A DNA stretch of 32,010 nt from an uncultured Bacteroides sp. (lineage in GTDB: Bacteria > Bacteroidota > Bacteroidia > Bacteroidales > Bacteroidaceae). Both the position numbers and the translations under genes were made by a program. Below, in pieces: positions 8,401 to 17,200 of the stretch. Location: the NCBI RefSeq assembly GCF_949298305.1, contig NZ_CASFWU010000031.1:1-32010 (forward strand), written 5' to 3'. Positions within the stretch are counted from its first letter, which is position 1. Every line of letters begins with the position of its first letter. Under the pieces are notes generated by a model. That model was not told the origin of the DNA. It ran no database searches and saw nothing but the letters and a program-made list of their open reading frames with translations.

Positions 8401-8567
8401 TTCTCGCCAGACATAGCCGCCTCTTCCGACTCGTAGGCAAAATAATTGGCGTGCATCGGAGCACGGTTCACGGCATTCACTTCAGGATCCTGCCACTCTT
8501 TGAAAGACTGTGCGCTCCCGCTCACGGCCAAAGCAGCAAACAGCCCTGTAATCAGTTGTTTTCTCAT
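5472..8567 (-). CDS. GH2 beta-galactosidase (LacZ-like)
   Basis: This secreted exo-beta-galactosidase has 1031 residues, close to E. coli LacZ. A signal peptide ends at about SGSAQ (20). The order is a jelly-roll sugar-binding domain (about 50-235), an Ig-like domain (235-335), and a TIM barrel (335-625) holding the acid/base E460 in WSLGNEAGFG and the nucleophile E524 in IQCEYAHAMGNS. A second Ig-like domain follows (about 640-735), then a Bgal_small_N-type C-terminal domain (about 750-1025, with FWRAPTDNDMG and the YYGRGPVENY motif). The presence of the small-chain domain supports galactose as the substrate rather than glucuronate or mannose. In this locus it probably trims beta-1,6- or beta-1,3-linked Gal side chains in the periplasm. 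Confidence 0.93.
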   Translation of the reverse strand: MRKQLITGLFAALAVSGSAQSFKEWQDPEVNAVNRAPMHANYFAYESEEAAMSGEKENSSNYMTMNGTWKFFWVKDADSRPTDFWKVGFNDKGWDNLQVPAVWELNGYGDPIYVNVGYAWRNQFKSNPPQVPTANNHVGSYRREFVIPATWKGKDIIAHFGSVTSNMYLWVNGKYVGYSEDSKLEAEFNLTSYLKPGQKNLIAFQVFRWCDGSYLEDQDFFRFSGVGRDCYLYARDKKRIEDIRVTPDLDADYKNGSLNVELTLKGGGNVNLELLDAAGNQVATATAKGSGPVVMNVENPSKWSAESPYLYTLRASMQGSSEVIPVKVGFRKVEQKNGQILVNGKAVLFKGANRHELDPDGGYVVSPERMLQDIQMMKKFNINAVRTCHYPDANLWYDLCDQYGIYVVAEANIESHGMGYGDETVAKRADYKKAHMERNQRNVQRGFNHPSIIFWSLGNEAGFGPNFEAAYNWIKAEDPSRPVQYEQAHGNEFTDVYCPMYADYNHMEKYAQRKDIKKPLIQCEYAHAMGNSQGGFKEYWDLIRKYPALQGGFIWDFVDQSVRWTGKNGVSIYAYGGDFNRYDASDNNFCDNGLISPDRVPNPHMYEVGYFYQNIWTTPADLAQGEVNVYNENFFRDLSAYYMEWEVLANGKPVRSGRVDQLNVAPQQTAKIKLDLGKMCECKEMLLNVTYRLKNSEGVLPAGYAVAKDQLTLNPYKAPDMELKNVETVNVAVVAPQVRDNDWTYLIVNGEDFCLEFNKHTGYLSRYQVAGTEMLNEGAQLTPNFWRAPTDNDMGAGLQRRFAVWKDPGLKLTSFKWDAANNQVTVNAEYEMKNVQAKLNLTYVINNKGAVKVTQKMTATADAKISPMFRFGMQVQMPKSFETIEYYGRGPVENYIDRNHSTDLGLYRQSVDGQFYSYIRPQETGTKTDIRWWKQVNAAGRGLQIVGDAPFSASALHYTIDSLDDGWDKEQRHSPEVEKADFTNLCIDKVQMGLGCVNSWGAWPLPQYQVPYGDYEFSFILTPVNHVVDME

Positions 8568-8591
8568 GATATAAATATTTTATGAATGTAG

Positions 8592-8656
8592 CAGTATGGC
8601 AGAAGACATACTACCATACCGCTACAAAGATAAGAGAAATGAATGTACAAACAGAA
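8592..8656 (-). promoter_or_regulatory. Candidate promoter and leader hairpin of the GH2 gene
   Basis: CAAAGATA at 8625-8632 reads TATCTTTG on minus (TAnnTTTG), with TCTG 19 nt upstream (8655-8652) as a three-of-four -33 match. The leader then contains GGTATGG (minus 8620-8614), able to pair with CCATAC (8599-8594), a short stem directly downstream of the likely start of transcription. The 115-bp gap to the preceding GH51 gene also suggests an internal promoter. Confidence 0.4.
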
Positions 8657-8682
8657 GAATTATATTTCAAATATGAAGGTTT

Positions 8683-10620
8683 TTATTTCAATTGCAACCG
8701 ATAAACCCCGAACGAACGTGCGGGAAGCTGCAAATCCAAGGACTGGCCTTGCGCCTGCACAGGACGTACACGCGGAACCAACGCTTCCTGCTCCAACGTG
8801 TTGACAGTCTTCCAGTCGTCGTTTTGCAGATAAGTACAGGTGCCCGACACAAGCTGGCGTTTCTTCAGTCCGTTGAAATCAATCTTCACTTCGGCAGGCG
8901 CCGCACCCACGTTCACCAGCTTCACGATGATTTCTCCTGTCGGGGCATCGAGAGCTGCCGTCGCATACAGACTGTCCTGGCCGGCAACCGCCTCACCGTT
9001 CATCTGCAAGCGAAGTACGTCGGTGCCCGTGTTCATACCATACATTTGCTGCACATAGTAGTTCGGCGTGCGCATCATGCGCAGGTTGTCAAACCAAATC
9101 AGATCCGGATTCCACTGCCAGGCATCTACATGGGCAAACAAAGGAGCGTAAGTGGCCAGGTGTACCACATCGGCGTTGCGCTCCAGTCCGGTCATGAAGG
9201 CAGCCTCAGACAGGGCGGCATACAGATTGTTGGCTTTACCCGTCGGATAGTCGTGTGCCGCATATTCTCCGGCAAACACCTTCGGGCCCTTGCGGTCGTA
9301 GGTGTCATAGCGCTTGGCATTGCTCAGGAACCATTCAGGAGCCATGTAATAGTGTTCATCCACCAGGTCTACGCCTACCCGCTTCATCTCGGGCCACAGA
9401 TAGTCGAACTTGTCGCCCGATGCGCTGGGACCGGAAGAGCCGACGACTTTGATGTCCGGGTATTTCGCACGAATGGCCTTGGTAAACACTTCCAGACGTT
9501 CTACATAGACCTTGTCCCACTGCTCGTTGCCCACAGCAATCATCTTGAGATTGAACGGAGCAGGGTGTCCCATCTCGGCACGGACTTTTCCCCAGGTAGT
9601 GTTCACATCGCCGTTGGCAAACTCAATCAGGTCAAGAACGTCCTGTACGTAGGGGTCGAGTTCGTCCAGCGGAACAACCTCATTGCTCTCATACTGGCAG
9701 GAAAGGCCGCAACTGATGACCGGCAGAGGCTCGGCACCGATGTCCTCGCTCAGCAGGAAATACTCGTAAAAGCCCAGACCCAGGCTCTGAAAATAGTCGG
9801 GGAAAGCTTTATGCTTGAAGGTATAGTTCCAGCGGTTCTCGTTCAGCGGACGGTTCTCGACAGGACCTACCGAGTTCTTCCACTGATAGCGGGTAGCCAG
9901 ACTGTTGCCCTCGATGATACAGCCGCCGGGGAAACGGAACACGCCGGGATTCAAATCGTACAAGGCTTGGGCCAGGTCGGCACGCAATCCGTTCTCACGC
10001 CCCTTCCAGGTTTTGACGGGGAACAGGGAAATATGGTCCATGTCCACCGTACCTTTTGTCAGCAATACGATGCGCAGACGGGCGTGGGCGTCGGTAAAGG
10101 GCGATTTCAGGATGACCGTCTGCTTCTGCCAATCGTTGCCTTTCACTTCAATTTCTTTCTTCAGGGGGTTGGAACCGTCGGCGCAAACCAGCTCGACGGA
10201 GAGTTTCATCGGAGCAGCGTCCGGCGTGCGGGCATAGACCGAGAAGCGGTATTCCTCGCCTTGCTTCAGGCCAATGCCCGTAAAGCCTTCGTTGTCGAGT
10301 CCGGCACGGAGCAGCCGCCCGTCGTTCACCACGCGCACATAGTGCGGATTGCGGTCAAAGCAAGGCTTTTCACTTTGAACCGTCACGTTACCAAAAGGCA
10401 CCCAACCGACAAAGGGCTGCGGAAACTCAAACGAGCGGTTCTTTACCAGCTCGGCATACAAGCCTCCGTCTGCTCCGAAATTGATGTCTTCAAAGAAGAT
10501 GCCATACATGGTCGGCTGTATCTTGGCCACCGGCTTCGACACATCAACCGTCATCACGTGCTGTTGCGCCTGCAACCCCATGGCAAGGGATAGCGCAAGA
10601 ATCGTAGTTATTTTCTTCAT
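8683..10620 (-). CDS. GH51 alpha-L-arabinofuranosidase
   Basis: This 645-residue secreted enzyme removes alpha-L-arabinofuranose from arabinogalactan or arabinan side chains. The signal peptide is 1-18 (MGLQAQ). The segment YGIFFEDINFGADGGLYAEL (39-58) is the characteristic entry to Bacteroides GH51. It is followed by an inserted carbohydrate-binding-like jelly roll (about 65-200) and the (beta/alpha)8 barrel, with acid/base E366 in AVGNEQWD and nucleophile E452 in VFAGEYAAH. A beta-sandwich C-terminus ends FGVYRLQLK. The gene starts 10 bp after the GH127 stop, so the two are translationally close and surely cotranscribed. It differs from the other GH51 of the locus in lacking the N-terminal GH43-like module. 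Confidence 0.92.
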   Translation of the reverse strand: MKKITTILALSLAMGLQAQQHVMTVDVSKPVAKIQPTMYGIFFEDINFGADGGLYAELVKNRSFEFPQPFVGWVPFGNVTVQSEKPCFDRNPHYVRVVNDGRLLRAGLDNEGFTGIGLKQGEEYRFSVYARTPDAAPMKLSVELVCADGSNPLKKEIEVKGNDWQKQTVILKSPFTDAHARLRIVLLTKGTVDMDHISLFPVKTWKGRENGLRADLAQALYDLNPGVFRFPGGCIIEGNSLATRYQWKNSVGPVENRPLNENRWNYTFKHKAFPDYFQSLGLGFYEYFLLSEDIGAEPLPVISCGLSCQYESNEVVPLDELDPYVQDVLDLIEFANGDVNTTWGKVRAEMGHPAPFNLKMIAVGNEQWDKVYVERLEVFTKAIRAKYPDIKVVGSSGPSASGDKFDYLWPEMKRVGVDLVDEHYYMAPEWFLSNAKRYDTYDRKGPKVFAGEYAAHDYPTGKANNLYAALSEAAFMTGLERNADVVHLATYAPLFAHVDAWQWNPDLIWFDNLRMMRTPNYYVQQMYGMNTGTDVLRLQMNGEAVAGQDSLYATAALDAPTGEIIVKLVNVGAAPAEVKIDFNGLKKRQLVSGTCTYLQNDDWKTVNTLEQEALVPRVRPVQAQGQSLDLQLPARSFGVYRLQLK

Positions 10621-10630
10621 AAGCTGTTAT

Positions 10631-12646
10631 TTAATGATTAAAGAATCCGTTATCTTCCTGTTTTTCGACTTTCTGAGGTTGTGCCGATGAAGCCCCCACC
10701 TCAATCGGGAGCCAGACCTCCATATCGCCTTCACCCCGATGCGCCCACGCATAGTAGGGTATCAGTGTCAGCGTGACATCCTTTACAGCCAGTTTGCCTG
10801 CTGCGTTGTAGCTGAGAGACTGAGCTTCGGTGGTCAGCTCACAAATGCCATACAGCAGGTCGGGCTTGTTTACCACCTGGAAAGTAGGCCGCTGGTTCAG
10901 CAGTATGTTGTGTACATTGAAATCATTGTCGGGCCATTCGGCACAATACACGATGGGGCCCCGCTCAATGGCCACACGGCCTCGGTCGGCAGCTACCTGT
11001 TCGTGAGCCTTGACCACACGGGGCTGCATGTCGAAATGTACTTCCACCACATCACCCTTCTTCCATTTGCGGTCAATCTGCAAATATCCTTTCTGCAATT
11101 CCCCGGCCACAGGTTCGCCGTTAACCGTTACGGCATAACTGAGTTGCTTGTTGTCGGCATACCGGTAGAGGTCACTGGGAAGCACTTCACCACGCACCCA
11201 TCCGGGGATGCGCAGGTTCAGCACAAACTTCTGACTGCCCTGTGCCACCCGGATGCGGATGTCGCCGTCCCAGGGATAGGAGGTTTCCTGTTCCAGCACC
11301 ACCTTCTTCCGGTCGACTTTCAGCTCGCCACGGTTGGACATGTAGAGGTTGACATATACCTGATTGTCCTTCACAGCATAGACATATCCCGGCAGCGAAG
11401 GAATGAAACGGCTGATGTTACTGGGGCAGCAGGCGCAACCGAACCAGGGCTTGCGACTGTAGCCGCCGTTGGAAGACAACGGGTTGGGATAGAAGAAGGA
11501 ACCGCCGTCCAGCGATACGCCGGAAATCAGTCCGTTGTAGAGTGTACGTTCCAGCACGTCGAAGTATTTGGCATCGCCGTGCAGCAGGAAGAGACGGTAA
11601 TTAACGTAAACATTGCCGATAGCAGCACAGGTTTCGTTATAAGCCGAGAGATTGGGCAGTTCGTAGTTGTCGCCGAAAGCCTCGCCTGCATGACGGGCAC
11701 CAATGCCGCCGGTGATGTAGATTTTCTTGCTGACGATGTTCTCCCAGATTCTGTCCACCGCCTTGATGTAGGACGAATCGCCCGTAATGGCAGCTACATC
11801 GGCCATGCCCGCATACATATACGTGGCACGGACAGCATGTCCCACAGCCTCATCCTGCTCCAGCACGGGTTTGTGAGCCTGACTGTAGGCATCCTTGCGG
11901 CTGGTATAGCCGCGGGCATCAAGGAAGAACTTGGCCTGGTCGAGATACTTCCGGTCGCCCGTCACCAGATAGAGGCGCACCAGTGCCATTTCGGCAATCT
12001 GATGACCCGGCACCAGTTTCTGCTGGTCGGGGCCGTTGCCGATTGCCTTGCACACGCAATCGGCATAGCGGATGGCAATGTTCAGGAAGTTCCGCTTGCC
12101 TGTAGCCTGGTAATGGGCCACAGCTCCCTCCACCATGTGACCCAGATTATAGAACTCGTGGCTGAGCTCCTCCACCTTCGTCCACCGTTCCGGCCCCGCC
12201 CATTCGTGCGGATGTTTCGGGTTCATGGTACGGGCGGTATACAGGTAACCGTCGAGCTCCTGTGCGCCGGCCACAATGACCAGCACGCTGTCAATGTACT
12301 TCTCCAGCTTCTTGTCCGGATAGGTCTGCAACAGGTAGCTGGCTCCTTCGATGGTCTTGTAGACATCGGTGTCGTCAAACGAAAAGCCTCCGACCTTGTA
12401 TTCATCGCTGGGATGGGCCGCCTTTACAAAATTCTCGTAACGTCCCGTCTCCTCACATTTGCTGAAGGCCAGCGGGATGGTCACCTCGCGGCTGGCCTTG
12501 AGGCGCTGTCCCCAAAAGCTGTCCGTCACCTTGACCGAAGTAAAAGGAACGGGGTCGATGGGATAGCCGGAGTGCAACGCCTCCTTCTGTGCGGCCAGGC
12601 TGCCCGAAAGCAGGACAGCCACGGCCATTAAAAATGTCTTTTTCAT
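10631..12646 (-). CDS. GH127 beta-L-arabinofuranosidase
   Basis: This 671-residue secreted (alpha/alpha)6-barrel enzyme is of the HypBA1 type, zinc-dependent with a cysteine nucleophile. The signal peptide ends at LAAQ (20). The family residues can be placed: acid/base E322 (HAGEAFGD), zinc ligands E338 and C340 in AYNETCAA, and the pair C406-C407 in FGCACCPSN, where C406 would be the nucleophile. In HypBA1 the corresponding residues are E322, E338, C340, C417 and C418. C-terminal beta domains run from about 430 to 640. Known family activities are beta-L-Araf removal and related furanosides. With two GH51 enzymes and a tandem GH43 nearby, both anomers of L-Araf would be covered. It starts 52 bp after the GH51 fusion gene. 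Confidence 0.92.
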   Translation of the reverse strand: MKKTFLMAVAVLLSGSLAAQKEALHSGYPIDPVPFTSVKVTDSFWGQRLKASREVTIPLAFSKCEETGRYENFVKAAHPSDEYKVGGFSFDDTDVYKTIEGASYLLQTYPDKKLEKYIDSVLVIVAGAQELDGYLYTARTMNPKHPHEWAGPERWTKVEELSHEFYNLGHMVEGAVAHYQATGKRNFLNIAIRYADCVCKAIGNGPDQQKLVPGHQIAEMALVRLYLVTGDRKYLDQAKFFLDARGYTSRKDAYSQAHKPVLEQDEAVGHAVRATYMYAGMADVAAITGDSSYIKAVDRIWENIVSKKIYITGGIGARHAGEAFGDNYELPNLSAYNETCAAIGNVYVNYRLFLLHGDAKYFDVLERTLYNGLISGVSLDGGSFFYPNPLSSNGGYSRKPWFGCACCPSNISRFIPSLPGYVYAVKDNQVYVNLYMSNRGELKVDRKKVVLEQETSYPWDGDIRIRVAQGSQKFVLNLRIPGWVRGEVLPSDLYRYADNKQLSYAVTVNGEPVAGELQKGYLQIDRKWKKGDVVEVHFDMQPRVVKAHEQVAADRGRVAIERGPIVYCAEWPDNDFNVHNILLNQRPTFQVVNKPDLLYGICELTTEAQSLSYNAAGKLAVKDVTLTLIPYYAWAHRGEGDMEVWLPIEVGASSAQPQKVEKQEDNGFFNH

Positions 12647-12697
12647 GGTTCAGTCGTTAAAAACCTCTATAATCGGTGTCGTCGTTCTCCAACCAGC

Positions 12698-15211
12698 TCA
12701 CTTCTGAAGCTGTTGTTTGATGCGTATCACCGTAAACGAATAAGCCGGAAGAGAATACTCAAAGCCATCTTCCTTCACCGCAAAGACCTCTTCCACGGGA
12801 CGCGTTTTCTCGTCCTTCGGGTCGCCCGTCAGCACGGTCTTTTGTGCCGTAGGGTTCTTCAGTGCAAGACCGTCCAAAGTCACCTGAGAGTTGACTTCTA
12901 CCGGCAGCATGTTCACCAGTTTCACGATGTAGTCGCCCGTTGCCTCATCCTTGACAACCGATGTGGCTATGCGCTTCTTCACATCGTCGCGTCTGTTGTC
13001 CAGCTTTATTTCAGAAGCGTAATACATGTTTCCAGAATTCTGTCCGTACATCTGTTGCGTGTAGTAACCTACGGTGGGCTTCACTTCCCGGTTGTTGAAG
13101 TAAATCAAGTCGGGCCTCCACTGCGTATGGTTCTCTTTGGCCAGCAAAGGCGCATAGGAAGTCATGGTAACAATATCGGCGTTGCGCTCGACAGCAGTCA
13201 GGTACAAGGCCTCGGCCAGGGCTGTCTCCACGTTGTTGGGGCGGCCCGGCAGGTGAGCGGCATACTCGCCCAAATACACTTTGGACTTGCTGCGGTCGTA
13301 GCGGTCGTAATAGTCCTGGTTATGGATGAGCCAGCCCGGAGCCACGTAGTAGTGCTCGTCCACCATCGGGATGTCCAGCTTGGAAGCCAGCTTCCAGCCT
13401 TCGTCGTAATCGGTACCCTCGTAGAACGGGCCAACTGTGCCTATCACCGTAATATCGGGATACTTCTCGCGTACGGCGTTGTATATCATGGTGAAGCGCT
13501 CCTCGAACACGTCTGTTATCAAATCCTCGTTACCTATGCCGATGTATTTCAGATTGAAGGGTTTGGGGTGTCCGGCCTCAGCACGTTTCTTTCCCCATTC
13601 CGTCTTGCGGGCATCGCCGTTGGCATATTCTATCAGGTCGAGCACATCCTGTACATAAGCAGGCATTTCTTCCATCGGGATTCCGCCCTGCTGTCCGTTG
13701 CAGCCCAACTCGTCCTTGGAATGGTGGCTGCATCGGCTTGAATTCTGACAAGGCACTCCGGCAGCCAGCACAGGTACCGGCTCCGCACCGATGTCTTCAC
13801 AGAACTGGAAATACTCAAAATAGCCCAAACCGCGTGTCTGGTGATACCCCCACAGATTGCTCATCGGCTTGCGGGCTTCGAGCGGACCGACAGAGCCTTT
13901 CCAGTCATAAATGTTGTCCACACCGTTGCCGTGAGCCACACAACCGCCGGGGAAACGTACAAAGCGCGGATGCAAGTCGGCCAACGTCTGCGCCAGGTCG
14001 GCACGCAATCCGTTCTTGCGACCCTTGAACGTCTTTTGCGGGAAGAGGGAAATCATGTCGAGATGGTAAATGCCCGCCGTCTGCGGTTCCAGCAGGAGCC
14101 GGGCGGCCTCCACATCGGAACCGGCCGTAAGCACTGCCGTCCGCTTCTTCCAGTCTTTGGAAGTCACGCTGACAGTAGTTTCGGCTACCTCGCTACCGTC
14201 TGCATCCACCAGACGCACCACTATCTTACCGCCCTTACTGCCTTCGGGCACACGTCCCCAAAGAGAGAAGTCGTATTTGTCGCCTTTCTTCAGCGTGATG
14301 CCGTCAAAGCCGGAGTTACACAAGGCCGTTCCCACCTGCTTCACGTCCAGCACCGCATAATGGGGATTGTTGGCGTGGAGGGGATTCTCGGTAGCGACTG
14401 CCACTTCCGAGACGCTGTCGCCGTTCTTCACCGACCAGGCATAACCGCTGCCCCAACCCTTCTGACCACTTTCCGCAGAAGAATACTCAAAGTCGCGGTT
14501 CTGCACCAACTCGGCGTAAAGTCCGCCGTCGGCCGCATAATTGATGTCCTCAAAGAAGATGCCAATCAAATGGTCGCTGATGGGCTTTCCCTGCGATGCC
14601 TGTATCCGGATGGATGCCTGCACCGGCTTCAGTCCGGCAAAGCGGGCCGCATCCTGCTCGGTACGTTCATCGTACAACGCCGCCCGATAGGCCTTGTGGT
14701 CGGCATAGCGGTTCAGCTGCTCCACCAACACATAGGGAACACGCTGCATCCAGCCGTTCTCTTCCCTGCCGTTCACGGAGGCTTTCACCTCGTCTGCCGG
14801 ATAGGTTGCGGCAGGCAGGTGCTTGGCACGTTCGGCAGGCAGGAAATAGCTCTGCCGCTCCCAAGTCAGCAAATCGGCCGAAGCGGCATGAGCCACGACC
14901 TGTCCGCTCTGCACGGCTTCCCAAGTGCAATGCCATTTGCCATCCGCACGGCTCTGCACCAGGCGGGGATTGTACATTTTCTTGCCACTTCCCCAGGCGC
15001 CAAAGTCCGACTTGACATAATTGTAACCGCCTGCCACCGGCACCCACTGCTGTTTGTCGGTGCTCCAGGCGAACTTCAATCCGCTCTGCCCGTTGGCATC
15101 GGCGTAGGAAAAGAGATAAACCGAATCGGGCGCGTTCGTCACCTCATAAGTGCCGGCCTGGAGGGAAGCTGCCCCCCAAGCCAATGCACATGCCAATAGT
15201 ATTTTCTTCAT
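12698..15211 (-). CDS. GH51 alpha-L-arabinofuranosidase with a degenerate GH43-like N-terminal module
   Basis: This 837-residue protein is about 190 longer at the N-terminus than its neighbour. The signal peptide ends at LQAG (20). Residues about 28-125 resemble the first blades of a GH43 propeller (VYLFSYADANGQ, FAWSTDKQQW, then MYNPRLVQSRADGKWHCTW and SADLLTWE). The catalytic-base Asp of GH43 is replaced by Asn81, and no pKa modulator or acid follows. This part is therefore probably structural or binding. GH51 begins at about 200 (HLIGIFFEDINYAADGG), with an inserted jelly roll (245-395), acid/base E562 in GIGNEDL and nucleophile E649 in VYLGEYAAH. A Cys/His-rich insertion (CQNSSRCSHHSKDELGC, 488-504) lies near the active-site face and could be disulfide-bonded or metal-binding. 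Confidence 0.9.
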   Translation of the reverse strand: MKKILLACALAWGAASLQAGTYEVTNAPDSVYLFSYADANGQSGLKFAWSTDKQQWVPVAGGYNYVKSDFGAWGSGKKMYNPRLVQSRADGKWHCTWEAVQSGQVVAHAASADLLTWERQSYFLPAERAKHLPAATYPADEVKASVNGREENGWMQRVPYVLVEQLNRYADHKAYRAALYDERTEQDAARFAGLKPVQASIRIQASQGKPISDHLIGIFFEDINYAADGGLYAELVQNRDFEYSSAESGQKGWGSGYAWSVKNGDSVSEVAVATENPLHANNPHYAVLDVKQVGTALCNSGFDGITLKKGDKYDFSLWGRVPEGSKGGKIVVRLVDADGSEVAETTVSVTSKDWKKRTAVLTAGSDVEAARLLLEPQTAGIYHLDMISLFPQKTFKGRKNGLRADLAQTLADLHPRFVRFPGGCVAHGNGVDNIYDWKGSVGPLEARKPMSNLWGYHQTRGLGYFEYFQFCEDIGAEPVPVLAAGVPCQNSSRCSHHSKDELGCNGQQGGIPMEEMPAYVQDVLDLIEYANGDARKTEWGKKRAEAGHPKPFNLKYIGIGNEDLITDVFEERFTMIYNAVREKYPDITVIGTVGPFYEGTDYDEGWKLASKLDIPMVDEHYYVAPGWLIHNQDYYDRYDRSKSKVYLGEYAAHLPGRPNNVETALAEALYLTAVERNADIVTMTSYAPLLAKENHTQWRPDLIYFNNREVKPTVGYYTQQMYGQNSGNMYYASEIKLDNRRDDVKKRIATSVVKDEATGDYIVKLVNMLPVEVNSQVTLDGLALKNPTAQKTVLTGDPKDEKTRPVEEVFAVKEDGFEYSLPAYSFTVIRIKQQLQK

Positions 15212-15247
15212 GTTTCTGGTATTTATAATTAAGGAATGAATGATTTG

Positions 15248-17185
15248 TCACTTCAAGACAATGCCTCCCTGCGGAGCAATGGTCACCTCGGCCACATTGC
15301 CCTTCTTCAGTTTCTGCTCCTTCATCAGCGGCTCCAGTTGCTTGCCGTCCGTATAGAGAGAAACGGTCTTCAGTCCCTCGAACATGGGCAGGGAAAGTTT
15401 CAGCTTCAGCGGCTCCTGCGTGGCATTGATGCCGGCCACGTACCAGGTGTCGCCATGGCGGCGTGCCAGAACGACATACTTGCCCGGATAGCCGTCAATG
15501 AAACGTACTTCGTCCCACGTGGTGGGTATCTGCTTCATGAAGTCCAGACAGAGCCGCGGAGCGTCCGTCAGGTTGTTGGGCGCCAGGGCAAAGTTCTGGA
15601 TGGGGTTCTGGAAGAGGACTGCCGTGGCCAGCTGGAACACGTCCGTCGTGCGGCGCGTCGTGCCGCCGTCGTTGCCCCGGTTCAGGCGTTTGTTCAGGAA
15701 TACTCCGCCAAACTCCATGCAGCCCACCGTGTTGCGGATGAACGGATGCAGGCAGGCATTGAAGGCCTCTTCGTCGCAGAAGTGCTGGTTGAAAATCAGG
15801 TTCTCCGAAGCCAGCACCGCTTCGCTGCCCACGTAGTTGGGATACATCCGCTCCCAGCCGCGAGGCAGGGTGCAGCCGTGGAAGATGACCATCAGCCCGT
15901 GGTCGTCGGCATCGCTCAGCAGGTCTTCGTACAGACGCATCGTCTCCTGCTTGTCGCCACCCCAGAAGTCCACCTTGATGCCTTTCACACCCTGGCTCTG
16001 CATCCAGCGCATTTCCTGCTTGCGGATGATGGCGTTGTCCATCCGGTTGACGGGTCCCTGCTCGATGTCATTCCAATAGCCGCTGGAACTGTACCAAAGG
16101 AAGACATCCACCTTCTTGCTGTGGGCATACTTTATGAGGTCTTCCATGCGTTCGCGTCCGATGTTCGTGTCCCACCAGTTGTCTATCAATACGTATTCAT
16201 AGCCCATGGCGGAAGCCAGGTCTATGTAGCGCACCTGGTCGTCGTAGTTGATGCTTCCGTCCTGCCAGAGTATCCAGCTCCATGTGCCGCGCCCCATACG
16301 ATAGTCGTGCTGTGTGGTATAGCGCGGCTCGACAACGTCCCAGGGGACGGTTGTCTCCACAATGGGCTTCAGGCTTGCGCCCACCGTCAGCGTCCGCCAC
16401 GGCGTGGAACCCGAAAGAGCAAAGGCCGGCTCTACTGTCCCGTTGCCGTTGTTCTCTTCGGGCATGGGGAAGGCGATGCGATACAGGCCTCCCTCCGAGT
16501 CGCTCAGGCGCGAACCGCAATAGCGGCTGTCCACCCCTGTCTCGCTGACCAGCACCCAACCGTCATCGCCTACCCGGAACAGGCAGGGGAAAGTATAGCC
16601 GTGTCCGTACTGCGAACGGACGTCCATCGGGGCGTCGGCCTTGTATTCTTCTTCGTAGCTGGGTTTGGTGCGTTTCCAGCCTATCATGGCATCGCTCTGC
16701 GGACAGAGGAAAGTAGTGGTTTGGGCGGGGAAGCGGAAACCGGTCGCCTCTTCCATCACCCGCACGCTGCCCGTCTCGCCCTGACGCGGCAAGGTATAGC
16801 GGAAGGCCACGTCGTTGTTGCTCACGCGGAAGGTAATCTGCATGGGCTGCCCCTTTCCGTTGACGACGGAGACCGCCAGTTCATTGGCCTGATAATGCAC
16901 CTCGGAAGTCTTGATGCGCGTGAGCCGGTAAGTCGTATCAATGGGCTTCACCTCGTGGCCTGTTTTCTTCAACCCATGTGAGAAATCGCCCACGTTGGTT
17001 TTCAGTCCCAAAGGAGATGCCTCCAGCATGTTCTTTCCATCGTATGTCACCGTATAGGTGGGTTGTCCGTTTTCAGGGAAATCCAGTACGACTTTCAACT
17101 TCCCGTCGGGGCCAGTCACTTCCTGCGCCACCAGCGGACAGGTGGCAGCCAACAGCCACAAAGCTAATTTCAATCTGTTTTTCAT
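15248..17185 (-). CDS. GH97 retaining-type alpha-galactosidase / beta-L-arabinopyranosidase
   Basis: This 645-residue secreted enzyme has a signal peptide ending at about PLVAQ (21). The N-terminal super-beta-sandwich (about 25-285) and barrel (about 290-570) are as in BtGal97b. The catalytic nucleophile D406 lies in GIKVDFWGGDKQ. This Asp on the barrel strand marks the retaining branch of GH97; SusB-type inverting alpha-glucosidases lack it. Spacing to BtGal97b (D415/E470) predicts acid/base E461 in ASENLIF. Characterised retaining members act on alpha-Gal or beta-L-Arap, both found as terminal sugars on arabinogalactan proteins. The gene is embedded between the GH43 and GH51 genes with gaps of 62 and 36 bp, and an 8-bp hairpin precedes its start. 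Confidence 0.9.
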   Translation of the reverse strand: MKNRLKLALWLLAATCPLVAQEVTGPDGKLKVVLDFPENGQPTYTVTYDGKNMLEASPLGLKTNVGDFSHGLKKTGHEVKPIDTTYRLTRIKTSEVHYQANELAVSVVNGKGQPMQITFRVSNNDVAFRYTLPRQGETGSVRVMEEATGFRFPAQTTTFLCPQSDAMIGWKRTKPSYEEEYKADAPMDVRSQYGHGYTFPCLFRVGDDGWVLVSETGVDSRYCGSRLSDSEGGLYRIAFPMPEENNGNGTVEPAFALSGSTPWRTLTVGASLKPIVETTVPWDVVEPRYTTQHDYRMGRGTWSWILWQDGSINYDDQVRYIDLASAMGYEYVLIDNWWDTNIGRERMEDLIKYAHSKKVDVFLWYSSSGYWNDIEQGPVNRMDNAIIRKQEMRWMQSQGVKGIKVDFWGGDKQETMRLYEDLLSDADDHGLMVIFHGCTLPRGWERMYPNYVGSEAVLASENLIFNQHFCDEEAFNACLHPFIRNTVGCMEFGGVFLNKRLNRGNDGGTTRRTTDVFQLATAVLFQNPIQNFALAPNNLTDAPRLCLDFMKQIPTTWDEVRFIDGYPGKYVVLARRHGDTWYVAGINATQEPLKLKLSLPMFEGLKTVSLYTDGKQLEPLMKEQKLKKGNVAEVTIAPQGGIVLK

Positions 17186-17200
17186 GTTGTTTGCCTCTTG

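Noticed and set aside
15236..16981. Long plus-strand open frames opposite the enzyme genes (also near 4031-5287, 8692-10593, 10739-12631, 13841-15199, 17320-19110)
   Set aside because: They mirror highly conserved GH genes on the other strand, have no signal, domain or ribosome site, and arise from G+C-rich codon use.
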